Shown here piece after piece: positions 1 to 5,886 of a DNA stretch of 8,490 nt. Below the pieces are notes generated by a model, which saw only the letters and a list, made by a program, of their open reading frames with translations, made no database searches and was not told the origin of the DNA. The stretch's first letter is position 1. Each line of letters begins with the position of its first letter. Both the position numbers and the translations under genes were made by a program. Source of the DNA: JBCFAY01 sp038562375 (lineage in GTDB: Bacteria > Bacillota > Clostridia > Christensenellales > CAG-138); NCBI GenBank assembly GCA_038562375.1, contig JBCFAY010000035.1:1-8490 (forward strand), read 5' to 3'.

Positions 1-1289
1 GGGCTGTCGGGGACTTCCAAAGTCAGTATATCATCATCTCCCGACGCTTTGAAAGCGGAAATCTGGTCCTCCGCCTCGGAAACCGCCTGTTTCACCCTGT
101 CGTCGACGGCGTTGACGCGGCTCTGCGCCTTGGCCTTCTCCGCCTCGTACTTCGCCTTCTTCAGGGCGAACGCGTATGCGTACTGCTCCTTCGCGTCCTC
201 GTACGCCGCCCTGTCCCCCGTCTGCGCCGCCTGCTGCACCGCCGTGTAGAGCGGCTGTAACTGTATCATGCCCTCCGTCCATACAACATTCAGGTCGGCG
301 TTGATCTCCGACTTTTGCGCCGCCGCTTTCATCATTTCGACATCCAATTGGATCGACGCCCGCTTGCTGTCGGCTCCGCCCTGTATATATTGATCGTAGG
401 CCCGCAGGGCCTTCCTTTGTGTCCGCCGGTCCAGCCCCGCCGCCTTGACGTGCTCCTCGTACATCGGGCGGTACAAGCCCCGTTCGATATACTGATCTAC
501 TTGGTGCATCAGTTTCTCGCCGCCGTCCGGCGCTTCCGCGGCCAGCCTTTTCAATGTCGGTATGTTGTTCTTCATCGTGTCCGGCAAGGCCTTGGCTTGC
601 CGCGCCAGGCTTTGCCGGTCCACATTCGCCGCCTGCTCCAGCCTCTCCCTTAGCGCAACGACGGCGTCCACATTGTTCAAGGACGGCGTGAGATTCTTCA
701 TCCAACCAGGCGCGTCCCCGGCTTGCTGCGCTATGCTCTGCCAATCCACCTTCGCCTGCTCCCCGCTCAGTTTTTTCAAGTCCGGCGTGAGATTCTTCAT
801 CCAGGCGGGCGCGTCCTCGGCTTGCTGCTTCAGGCTCTGCGGATCCACATTCCCCTGCCCGACCAGCGCGGCGCCGACGGCTTCCACGAACTCCGGGGTC
901 AGGGCCGACGTGGATTTCTTCATCCAGGTCGGCATGTCTTCCCAGCTCTTGGCTTGAGTCGGCTTCGCCGCCTGCTCTCCGCTCAGTTTTTTCAAGTCCG
1001 GCGTGTAGTTCTTCATCCAGGCGGGCGCGTCCTTGGCCTGCTGCGCCAAGCTTTGCCGGTCCATACTCGCCGCCCGTTCCAGCGCAGCGCCGACGGCTTC
1101 CACGAACCCCGGGGTCAGGGCCGACGTGGAATTCTTCATCCAAGTCGGCATATCTTCCCAGCTTTTGGCTGCCGTCTGCTCCGCCGCGCCGGTCGTTTGT
1201 TTCTGCTCGCCCTTTGGAGCCGACTTGGGGATCCGCATCCCGTTCGGCGCGAGGATATAATCTTCGTCTTTTTTCGGTGATTGCGCCAT
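1..1289 (-). CDS. Repeat-rich phage protein after portal, C-terminus cut by window edge
   Basis: The visible part is 429 codons and stays open to the left edge. The ATG at 1289 is chosen because GGAGG (1300-1304) sits 10 bases upstream. Residues 8-22 carry an acidic stretch and the motif APNGMRIPK. Residues 44-250 are built from repeats with the signature PxWMKNxTPxL (W50, W91, W122, W163, W196, then a degenerate copy near 239), including two 72-residue units. Residues from about 285 on are Lys/Glu/Ala/Gln-rich and probably helical or coiled coil. This C-terminal part is clearly homologous to the end of the protein encoded at 6180-8490 (shared AAAQKSE, LYTAVQ, AQTGD, AKEQYA). There is no signal peptide or membrane segment. 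Its place directly after the portal gene suits a scaffold, minor head or ejection protein, but I recognise no named family. By comparison with the paralogue it should end soon after the window edge. Confidence 0.88.
   Translation of the reverse strand, partial: MAQSPKKDEDYILAPNGMRIPKSAPKGEQKQTTGAAEQTAAKSWEDMPTWMKNSTSALTPGFVEAVGAALERAASMDRQSLAQQAKDAPAWMKNYTPDLKKLSGEQAAKPTQAKSWEDMPTWMKKSTSALTPEFVEAVGAALVGQGNVDPQSLKQQAEDAPAWMKNLTPDLKKLSGEQAKVDWQSIAQQAGDAPGWMKNLTPSLNNVDAVVALRERLEQAANVDRQSLARQAKALPDTMKNNIPTLKRLAAEAPDGGEKLMHQVDQYIERGLYRPMYEEHVKAAGLDRRTQRKALRAYDQYIQGGADSKRASIQLDVEMMKAAAQKSEINADLNVVWTEGMIQLQPLYTAVQQAAQTGDRAAYEDAKEQYAYAFALKKAKYEAEKAKAQSRVNAVDDRVKQAVSEAEDQISAFKASGDDDILTLEVPDS
753..1160 (-). 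repeat. 216-bp imperfect tandem repeat in the post-portal gene
   Basis: Residues 44-107 (starting WEDMPTWMK) recur as residues 116-179, a shift of exactly 72 codons (216 bp). Conserved elements are the WEDMPTWMK start, a PxFVEAVGAAL segment, DxQSLxQQA, DAPAWMKN and TPDLKKLSGEQA. The smaller QSLxxQAxxxPxWMKN part continues as two further shorter copies to about residue 250 (nt 540). The copies differ at many positions, so this array is older than the 180-bp array at the right edge. Confidence 0.9.
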
Positions 1290-1315
1290 GCTGTGATGTC
1301 CTCCATTCTATCGCG

Positions 1316-1345
1316 CCGGTTTCAGGAACCGGGAGGTCCCGTTCC
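1316..1345 (-). promoter_or_regulatory. Two overlapping, mutually exclusive hairpins in the portal-to-repeat-gene spacer
   Basis: In the 99-base spacer, plus-strand bases 1316-1332 form a perfect 6-bp stem (CCGGTT with AACCGG, 5-base loop). Bases 1325-1345 form a second stem (GGAAC with GTTCC, continued by GGG with CCC, one bulged base). They share bases 1325-1332, so only one can form at a time. No U-tract follows, so neither is a standard terminator. RNA processing, or partial attenuation that separates portal from the downstream gene's expression, is possible but is inference. Confidence 0.4.
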
Positions 1346-1388
1346 AAAGCGCCGGGGTTCAGTCCGATGCGGAAAGATTCCTTCTCCC

Positions 1389-3074
1389 TTATCCGAACGC
1401 CGCTTCCGGCGTGGGTATCTGCTGCATTTCTCCCGCCATCTGCGCCTGCGCCTGAGCCTGCTGCATCTGCCTGGCCTGCTGCTCTTCCGGCGATACTCGG
1501 TCGGCCTGGTTGGTTTTATCGAGCACGCTTTCGCGGCCCTCGAACTGCATCAGCTCCAGCGCCTGCGGCGGCTGCAATATCCCGAGCTGCACCATCTGGA
1601 TCATCAGCTCGTTGTGCGCCCGCACCGTCCACACGTTTTCCCGCTGCACCTTGATCGATATGAAGAACTCGATCGGGATCGTGTTCCCGAGCGCGGTTTC
1701 CCGCTGCATCAGGGCGGACTCGAACGTCGCCTTCTGCGGCCGGCCGCCGACGGTCATCCTGACCTCGCGGGGCAGGACGTTGAACTCGCGCTCCACCTCG
1801 ATCTCCATGCGCACCGCGTCCTTATACGCCGCGTGCATCTGCCGCGCCGCCATGCGCGAACGCTTGGAGCTCGCCTCCTGCAAGGCCATGATCGCCGACG
1901 CCGCCGTAACGCCCTGCCCGGTGTTCCCGCGCGAGAAGTCGTTCGCGCCGGATTCCTCCTTGATGTCGCGCCGGATTTTTTCGATGTATTGCAGGATATA
2001 GTTGGGCAGCGGCGGGGTCGTGAACCAGGTGATCCCGTTGAGGCTCTCGCCCTTGTGGACCTCCTTGGACCAATCCCTTAGGTCGTCCGCGTCAAAGCCC
2101 GAAGCGCCTGTGACGAGCAGCTTGTTTCGCGACGCCATGACCGCGTTTTTCAGCACGATCTGATCGAGCTTATCCGCGTAGCGCTGCTGCGTCTCGAACA
2201 TGTCCACGAACCCGTACCCGAGGCACGAGCCCTTGCGGATGAACAGCGGCGTCACAACGAACGGGTACTGCCCATGCGAAAAATATCCTTCCGGCTTTTG
2301 CTCGCGGCTGTCCTCGATGATCTTCCCGCCCGCCGCCTTGCACATGTGCACGCGGTAACGGCCGGTCGCCGGGTCTACCTCGCGCCACCAGAATTCGAGG
2401 AGCAGGGTCTGCTTCGTTTCATCCACCGTCAAAAGATCGTCCTTCGGCGTCGCGAACGTATACTGATCGGTACCGAACGGCGCGTGCTTCGGGTAATGCT
2501 GGTCGAGCCATTTCACCGGCTTGGCCGAAAACTTGATCACCGCACGGCTCTCCTGCACGTCGGTCACGAGCGGGTCGAACAGGATGTTCTGCCCGTCGAC
2601 GTGCCGGATGTACGCCCCGCCCAGGCCGTTGTTGAGCATGGGATCGTAGCCGACCTCCTGCACCATGTACCCGCCGACGAGCAGGTCGTGGGAGAGCTTG
2701 CGCCACTCGCGGTCGTAGGCCGCCGCGTCGTGGTTCTGGCGGATCACAGCCTCGAGCACGCGGGCGATCTGCTGATCCTCCGGGCTTTCGGGCTGTATGA
2801 TCGCTTCGGGGAAGCTGTCCATGAGGTCCGCGGACACGTTTTCGATCGTGGATTGGATCACGGGCGTGACCGGCTGCGGCTCGTTCGGGTCCTCCCGAGG
2901 CACGTCGTACCAGTGGTCGCCGCGGTAGATCTTCTCGTTGTTCTCGAGCCTCTGCCACTCGCTCGCGTAGGCGGAGCGGTATTCCTCGAACAGCCCGTAC
3001 ACCTGGGACGCGAAATCCTCGTCCCCGCCCCCCAGCCCTTTTACCGCCTTTTTGAGCGCCTTAAAAAATCCCAT
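1389..3074 (-). CDS. Phage portal protein
   Basis: The product is a 561-residue protein expected to form the dodecameric ring at the capsid vertex through which terminase pumps DNA. I call it from its size, its place directly after the large terminase, and its composition. It has an N-terminal amphipathic Lys-rich start (GFFKALKKAVKGLGGG), a YRGDHWYDVP segment, a VTPVIQSTIENV helix, a polar alpha/beta middle, a conserved-looking NTGQGVTAASAI loop at about residue 380 followed by a long helix (ALQEASSKRSR), and a Gln/Ala-rich tail of about 34 residues. It resembles the portals of short-tailed (P22-like grade) phages more than the HK97 type, but that is a judgement by eye. The ATG at 3074 is preferred over an in-frame TTG at 3095, because GGAGG (3081-3085) lies 6 bases before the ATG and inside the longer version. 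The preceding terminase stop is 40 bases upstream. Confidence 0.9.
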   Translation of the reverse strand: MGFFKALKKAVKGLGGGDEDFASQVYGLFEEYRSAYASEWQRLENNEKIYRGDHWYDVPREDPNEPQPVTPVIQSTIENVSADLMDSFPEAIIQPESPEDQQIARVLEAVIRQNHDAAAYDREWRKLSHDLLVGGYMVQEVGYDPMLNNGLGGAYIRHVDGQNILFDPLVTDVQESRAVIKFSAKPVKWLDQHYPKHAPFGTDQYTFATPKDDLLTVDETKQTLLLEFWWREVDPATGRYRVHMCKAAGGKIIEDSREQKPEGYFSHGQYPFVVTPLFIRKGSCLGYGFVDMFETQQRYADKLDQIVLKNAVMASRNKLLVTGASGFDADDLRDWSKEVHKGESLNGITWFTTPPLPNYILQYIEKIRRDIKEESGANDFSRGNTGQGVTAASAIMALQEASSKRSRMAARQMHAAYKDAVRMEIEVEREFNVLPREVRMTVGGRPQKATFESALMQRETALGNTIPIEFFISIKVQRENVWTVRAHNELMIQMVQLGILQPPQALELMQFEGRESVLDKTNQADRVSPEEQQARQMQQAQAQAQMAGEMQQIPTPEAAFG

Positions 3075-3080
3075 ATCATA

Positions 3081-3085
3081 CCTCC
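3081..3085 (-). promoter_or_regulatory. Ribosome binding site deciding the portal start
   Basis: On the minus strand GGAGG is followed by TATGAT and then ATG (3074). This ideal spacing settles the start and rules out the upstream in-frame TTG at 3095. Confidence 0.85.
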
Positions 3086-3114
3086 GTTTTCGCAAAAGTG
3101 ACCATGTCGCCGCG

Positions 3115-4458
3115 TTATGTTGTAAAAAATCCGCCGCGCTTCGGTTCGTCGAGCGACAGCGGATCGTATGGTTTCGGTTTTGGTTTCGGTTTCGGCTTTT
3201 TTATCGATCCGGCCTTTGCGGGGCGGCTCATGAGGCCGTACCTTGCGGCCTCGCACTGGTGGTCGTCCAGGCCGTCCGCGATATCCTCCGCGTTGTGCTC
3301 GTCGCAGATCATTTCCGGTATGGTGCGTATAAGGTGCCTGCAACAGTCGAAGATCCGCCAGTACGGGTCCCCGTCCGGCGCGTCCGCCATATACTCGCGC
3401 ATCCGCTGCCAGCCGATCACGCGCGCGCTGTCCGCCTGGAGAAGCGGCACGCCGTTGTACGCGAACGTATCCGCGATGCTCTCGCCCTCGACGTCCTTCT
3501 GCCCCCGCTTCTGCCACATATCGGGCGACGCGACGGTATAGCTGATCCTCTCGTCCCCCGTGAGCTCCGCGACCTTTTTCGCGACGTCCCTCGCCAGGGT
3601 TTTATTGACCCGCAGCTCGCGGTAGGTGTAAACCCTGCCCTCTTCGTCGACCGCGTGCCAGAGCACGCAGCAGGGATCGTTGTAGCCCCAGTCCATCGAG
3701 CGGAAGCGCCGCCAGTGCCTCGGGATCTCGAACGGGGCGACGACGTGCTTTTCCCGCCGGAACTCCTCGAAGTACTGGCCTTCGAGCGCGTCCCAGTCCC
3801 CGTCCAGGTATGCCCTGCGGCGGGCTTCCGGCAGGCTTTCCAGGGTCGCGAGATATTCCGGGTTGGTCTTCATGAGCACGTAATTGTCGCGCACCGACGC
3901 CGGTATGAACGCGTAGTCCTCCGGCCTCTCCCGCTCGCGGTACTCCCGGTCGATGAACAGGCGCTTCACCCATCCATGCCCCACGCCGTCCGGGTTGCAG
4001 GTATAGTACATCCGCGGGGTGAAGTCCTGCCGCGTCGTCCTGTTGCAGGTCGTCAAAAACTGCATCTGCGTTTCTGTGAAATGCGTCGCTTCCTCGAGCC
4101 CGATCACGTCGTATTCCTGGCCCTGATACTGGTAGACGTCGTCCTCCGCGTCGCAGTACCCGAGCTTCAATCGCGATCCGTTGGGGAACTTAAAGACCTT
4201 ATCGCCCTCGTGGTACACCGCCGCGCCTTTTAAAAGCCGCAGCAGCGGGACCACATGGTTTTCCTTCAACTCGGCAAGGGTGCGGCGCAGCAGCAACAGC
4301 CGCAGCCCGGGATAACGGGAGGCGAGCAGGACGAATTTCGTCCGCATCGCCCAGCTTTTGCCGCCGCCGCGCGCGCCGCCGTACGCCGTATGCCGCGCGC
4401 ACGACAAAAAGAACTTTTCCTGCTTCGGGTTGGGCGTTTGCCCAAGGCTGATCTTCAT
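3115..4458 (-). CDS. terL: Terminase large subunit (packaging ATPase/nuclease)
   Basis: The product is a 447-residue motor protein that cuts concatemeric phage DNA and drives it through the portal by ATP hydrolysis. Visible motifs: Walker A GGARGGGKS at residues 27-35; Walker B at about 116-123 (YDVIGLEE, with the catalytic Glu pair E122/E123); a coupling motif TCNP at 153-156 (TGNP-like in relatives); a nuclease-domain MDWG with D256 as the first metal-binding acid; further acids in a SPDMW segment and in the C-terminal DGLDDHQCEAARYG region. The length fits the family. The ATG at 4458 follows the small-subunit stop by 4 bases, with a GGGGTGAT ribosome site overlapping that stop, so the two are translationally coupled. 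An in-frame upstream extension to 4623 is rejected because it lies inside the small subunit gene. The C-terminus ends with an unusual Lys-Pro repeat and a basic tail. Confidence 0.96.
   Translation of the reverse strand: MKISLGQTPNPKQEKFFLSCARHTAYGGARGGGKSWAMRTKFVLLASRYPGLRLLLLRRTLAELKENHVVPLLRLLKGAAVYHEGDKVFKFPNGSRLKLGYCDAEDDVYQYQGQEYDVIGLEEATHFTETQMQFLTTCNRTTRQDFTPRMYYTCNPDGVGHGWVKRLFIDREYRERERPEDYAFIPASVRDNYVLMKTNPEYLATLESLPEARRRAYLDGDWDALEGQYFEEFRREKHVVAPFEIPRHWRRFRSMDWGYNDPCCVLWHAVDEEGRVYTYRELRVNKTLARDVAKKVAELTGDERISYTVASPDMWQKRGQKDVEGESIADTFAYNGVPLLQADSARVIGWQRMREYMADAPDGDPYWRIFDCCRHLIRTIPEMICDEHNAEDIADGLDDHQCEAARYGLMSRPAKAGSIKKPKPKPKPKPYDPLSLDEPKRGGFFTT
3169..3201 (-). repeat. Lys-Pro dipeptide repeat near the terminase C-terminus
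   Basis: Eleven codons encode KK followed by alternating P and K (KKPKPKPKPKP) some 19 residues from the end of the large terminase. The DNA is a 6-base microsatellite-like run (CCGAAA/CCAAAA). It lies beyond the nuclease motifs, so it forms a stiff basic linker or tail rather than part of the fold. Slippage could change its length between relatives. Confidence 0.85.
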
Positions 4459-4462
4459 CCCA

Positions 4463-4825
4463 TCACCCCGAGTATCCCTCGTCGAAACAGAATTCGACTT
4501 TGCCGTCCGTGATGACCTCCTGTATATCGCGCTGGCCCAAGTACTGCTTGCCGAGCCAGATCGCCATCGTCGCGTTCTTCTGCGCAAGGTTGAATTGGTA
4601 CCGCCTGAGGGACGCTTTCCCACCCTCCGCGAACTTCCTGTACGCCGCGGAGAAGCTCGTCCCGTATTTCTCTTTTACGAGCCTTGTCAGCGTCTTGTCC
4701 GTAACGCCCAGGACCCGGCAGATCTCCTGCATCGTGCATTGTATGTTGCAAAGCTCCTCGAAAATCTTCCATTCCTTATCGCCCCATTCCACCTTGGGCC
4801 TGCCCGCCGTGTTTTCGGACGTCAA
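4463..4825 (-). CDS. terS: Terminase small subunit (DNA-recognition subunit)
   Basis: The product is a protein of about 120 residues that recognises the phage packaging site and loads the large subunit. Residues 31-52 (TMQEICRVLG then TDKTLTRLVKEK) form a helix-turn-helix. The second half carries ASLRRYQFNLAQ and MAIWLGKQYLGQRD, a signature of small terminases in Firmicutes phages. I chose TTG at 4825, because AAAGGGGTGA (4831-4840) lies 5 bases upstream. GTG at 4834 and GTG at 4870 are in-frame alternatives, the latter giving 135 residues but lacking a convincing ribosome site. The stop is 4 bases before the large subunit ATG, so the pair is an operon. A partial copy of its 5' end lies at 5731-5797. 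Confidence 0.92.
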   Translation of the reverse strand: MTSENTAGRPKVEWGDKEWKIFEELCNIQCTMQEICRVLGVTDKTLTRLVKEKYGTSFSAAYRKFAEGGKASLRRYQFNLAQKNATMAIWLGKQYLGQRDIQEVITDGKVEFCFDEGYSG

Positions 4826-4835
4826 TGGTTTCACC
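4769..4835 (-). repeat. 67-bp direct repeat, left copy (5' end of terS)
   Basis: This stretch aligns without gaps to 5731-5797 (offset 962), with about 57 of 67 bases identical by hand count. Here it encodes the N-terminus of the intact small terminase (SEN-AGRP-EWG-KEW pattern). The two copies have the same orientation and bracket the rubredoxin-like cassette. Confidence 0.85.
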
Positions 4836-4840
4836 CCTTT
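4831..4840 (-). promoter_or_regulatory. Ribosome binding site supporting a TTG start for terS
   Basis: AAAGGGGTGA, close to the full anti-16S complement with one A missing, is followed by AACCA and then TTG at 4825. This is the best initiation signal in the 5' part of the frame. Confidence 0.6.
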
Positions 4841-4891
4841 TCCGATGATGCTTTTTGCAGCCGCGCCCACCCATTAAAGCTGCATTGCCCC

Positions 4892-4923
4892 GGCGCATTT
4901 TGAATAATAAAAGAAAATGCGCC
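4892..4923. repeat. Perfect 10-bp inverted repeat upstream of the terminase operon
   Basis: GGCGCATTTT at 4892-4901 pairs with AAAATGCGCC at 4914-4923 across a 12-base AT-rich loop. Neither arm is followed by a U-run, so a terminator is unlikely. The loop contains TATTAT on the minus strand. A dyad around a -10-like element, just ahead of terS, would suit an operator or activator site for late genes. That role is inference. Confidence 0.6.
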
Positions 4924-5001
4924 TGCTCTCCTAAAATTCCAAAAAATGCTCTCGTAGTCCGGGATCCGCGACCCCGGATGCGATTGTTGATTTATGATCA
5001 C

Positions 5002-5030
5002 TTGCATAACCGGCAAGAAGAAGGTAGAAT
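5002..5030 (+). promoter_or_regulatory. Sigma-70/sigma-A type promoter for the rubredoxin-like gene
   Basis: TTGCAT at 5002-5007 and TAGAAT at 5025-5030 are separated by exactly 17 bases. The -10 box matches consensus at 5 of 6 positions and the -35 box at 4 of 6. Transcription would start near 5037, giving a leader of about 130 bases. Confidence 0.6.
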
Positions 5031-5170
5031 TTTTTATAGAGTGTCACAACTTGGCCGGGATGCGCGGATGCCCAACCATCGAAAATCCTTGAATTTTGGA
5101 TATTCGGCAAGTACCGTGTCGAAGCCGCGGCTCCGGCGACCTTATTTTAACGTAGAAGGAGGTCTATACG

Positions 5171-5503
5171 ATGTCGTTATGGAAATGCACAGTCTGCGGA
5201 ATGCTTATGGAAGGGGAAACCGCGCCGGAAAAATGCCCGAAATGCGGCGCTCCCCAGGATAAATTCGAAGCCGTCTCCCAAGAGGATGCCCAAAAGATCA
5301 CCTCGTCGGACCGGACCAACGATATCCATATGCAGATCATCGGTCTGGCGATGCAGATCACGGAATTGGCGAAGGAGGGCGTAGAAATCAATTTGGACCC
5401 TCCTTGCGTAGCGGTCTTCAACAATGCGATCCAGGAAGCCCGGATCATTAAGCAAAGGAGCAAGGCCGAGCTTGCCGGTCATATGAGCCGCGGCAAGTGG
5501 TAA
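5171..5503 (+). CDS. Rubredoxin-like domain protein
   Basis: The product is a 110-residue cytosolic protein. Residues 1-35 form a rubredoxin-type iron knuckle pair: C6-x2-C9 followed by a Gly-Met turn, and C22-x2-C25 in a CPKCGAP context. These four cysteines should hold one iron for electron transfer or peroxide/superoxide defence in an anaerobe. Residues 45-110 are predicted helical, with a stretch ITELAKEGVEINLDPPC; this part is too short for, and lacks, the diiron ferritin-like domain of rubrerythrin. The ATG at 5171 has a strong AAGGAGG (5156-5162) 8 bases upstream. The gene runs opposite to the surrounding phage genes, with its own promoter (5002-5030) and terminator (5546-5580), so it is a self-contained unit. 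Either it is a moron-type cargo gene of the prophage or it is a host gene beside phage remnants. The function of the helical half is unknown to me. Confidence 0.92.
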   Translation: MSLWKCTVCGMLMEGETAPEKCPKCGAPQDKFEAVSQEDAQKITSSDRTNDIHMQIIGLAMQITELAKEGVEINLDPPCVAVFNNAIQEARIIKQRSKAELAGHMSRGKW

Positions 5504-5545
5504 GCGGCGCAATGCAAGCGGCACAATCCAATAGGAAAAACATAA

Positions 5546-5580
5546 AAATACCACCGGCATCGTCGGTGGTATTTGCTTTT
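5546..5580. terminator. Rho-independent terminator, probably bidirectional
   Basis: AAATACCACCG (5546-5556) pairs perfectly with CGGTGGTATTT (5564-5574) over 11 bp with a 7-base loop. TTTT follows at 5577-5580 on the plus strand, ending the rubredoxin-like transcript 43 bases after its stop. On the minus strand the stem is followed by TTATGTTTTT, so it can also stop transcription arriving from the 6180-8490 gene. Confidence 0.88.
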
Positions 5581-5670
5581 AGCGTAACTTAAGGGAGGCT
5601 CCCTGCTGCCATGGCTTGTTTATTGCATCCTTTACCGCTTACACTTTACCACGGATCATTGGGGCATGGA

Positions 5671-5690
5671 CAGGGGCATTCAGGGGCATT
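5671..5690. repeat. Tandem 10-base repeat
   Basis: CAGGGGCATT occurs twice head to tail, with a third degenerate copy (TTGGGGCATGG) just before it at 5659-5669. It lies directly beyond the stop of the terS remnant. The purpose is unknown; simple slippage is likely. Confidence 0.7.
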
Positions 5691-5694
5691 CTTT

Positions 5695-5886
5695 TTAAAG
5701 CTCTTTGAAACCGCCCCGCTCCTTGCCGTCCCATTCCTTGCCGCCCCATTCCGCCTCGGGCCTGCCCGCCGCGTTTTCGGACGCCGCGTGTTTCACCGCT
5801 TTGATGTAAGGCACCCTGCCGTTTTGGTCGGCATCGCTGAACCCGGCCCGATGTGCCGCCCCCAAGGCCAGGGCCGGATATCCGGG
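5695..5886 (-). pseudogene. Truncated small-terminase-like fragment
   Basis: This open frame of 63 codons ends at TAA (5695-5697). Its second half reads VKHAASENAAGRPEAEWGG and so on, matching the intact small terminase start (VKPLTSENTAGRP, EWGDKEW). After KEW there is a tandem 15-bp duplication (EWGGK, EWDGK, ERGGF), then KEL and a stop where the intact protein continues EELCN. The helix-turn-helix and C-terminal signature are absent, so it cannot work as a terminase. Its first 30 residues (PGYPALALGAAHRAGF and an EF-hand-like DADQNGRVPYIK loop) have no counterpart in the intact gene, and no clear start codon or ribosome site is present. Probably a decayed, recombined copy. Confidence 0.72.
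5731..5797 (-). repeat. 67-bp direct repeat, right copy (terS remnant)
   Basis: This is the gapless partner of 4769-4835. Weaker similarity continues leftwards: plus-strand AAAGCTC-TTTGAAA at 5698-5710 parallels AAAGCTCCTCGAAAA in terS, with extra bases here from a 15-bp tandem duplication (CCTTGCCG-CCCATT, 5721-5750). Confidence 0.85.

Larger units (their letters stand above)
4826..5170. other. Divergent intergenic region between terS and the rubredoxin-like gene
   Basis: About 300-345 bases without a gene, more AT-rich than the flanks. It holds a 10-bp perfect inverted repeat (4892-4923), a 6-bp inverted repeat TCCGGG/CCCGGA (4958-4963 and 4973-4978, 9-base loop), a plus-strand promoter candidate (5002-5030) and a leader of about 130 bases before the rubredoxin-like gene. 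For the minus-strand terminase operon I see only a lone -10-like TATTAT (4904-4909) with no good -35 partner, so that promoter is unresolved. A phage activator, or read-through from upstream, may be used. Confidence 0.6.

Noticed and set aside
34..1347. A 437-codon minus-strand frame starting at 1347
   Set aside because: It is Arg/Gly-rich shadow sequence in another frame. The true frame starts at 1289 behind GGAGG, has coherent repeats, and matches the 6180-8490 protein.
2274..3101. A 275-codon plus-strand open frame
   Set aside because: It is the antisense shadow of the portal gene, with no ribosome site and no protein-like composition.
3052..4233. A 393-codon plus-strand open frame
   Set aside because: It is antisense to the large terminase, whose motifs are unmistakable. 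The product is Arg/Val/Leu-rich, as expected from the complement of a GC-rich gene.
4958..4978. tRNA T-arm or attachment site suggested by the TCCGGG...CCCGGA stem
   Set aside because: No acceptor, D or anticodon arms can be built around it, and no second copy of the sequence was seen.
5171..5503. Rubrerythrin
   Set aside because: Only the rubredoxin-like knuckle is present. The four-helix diiron domain and its Glu/His ligands are missing, and the protein is too short.
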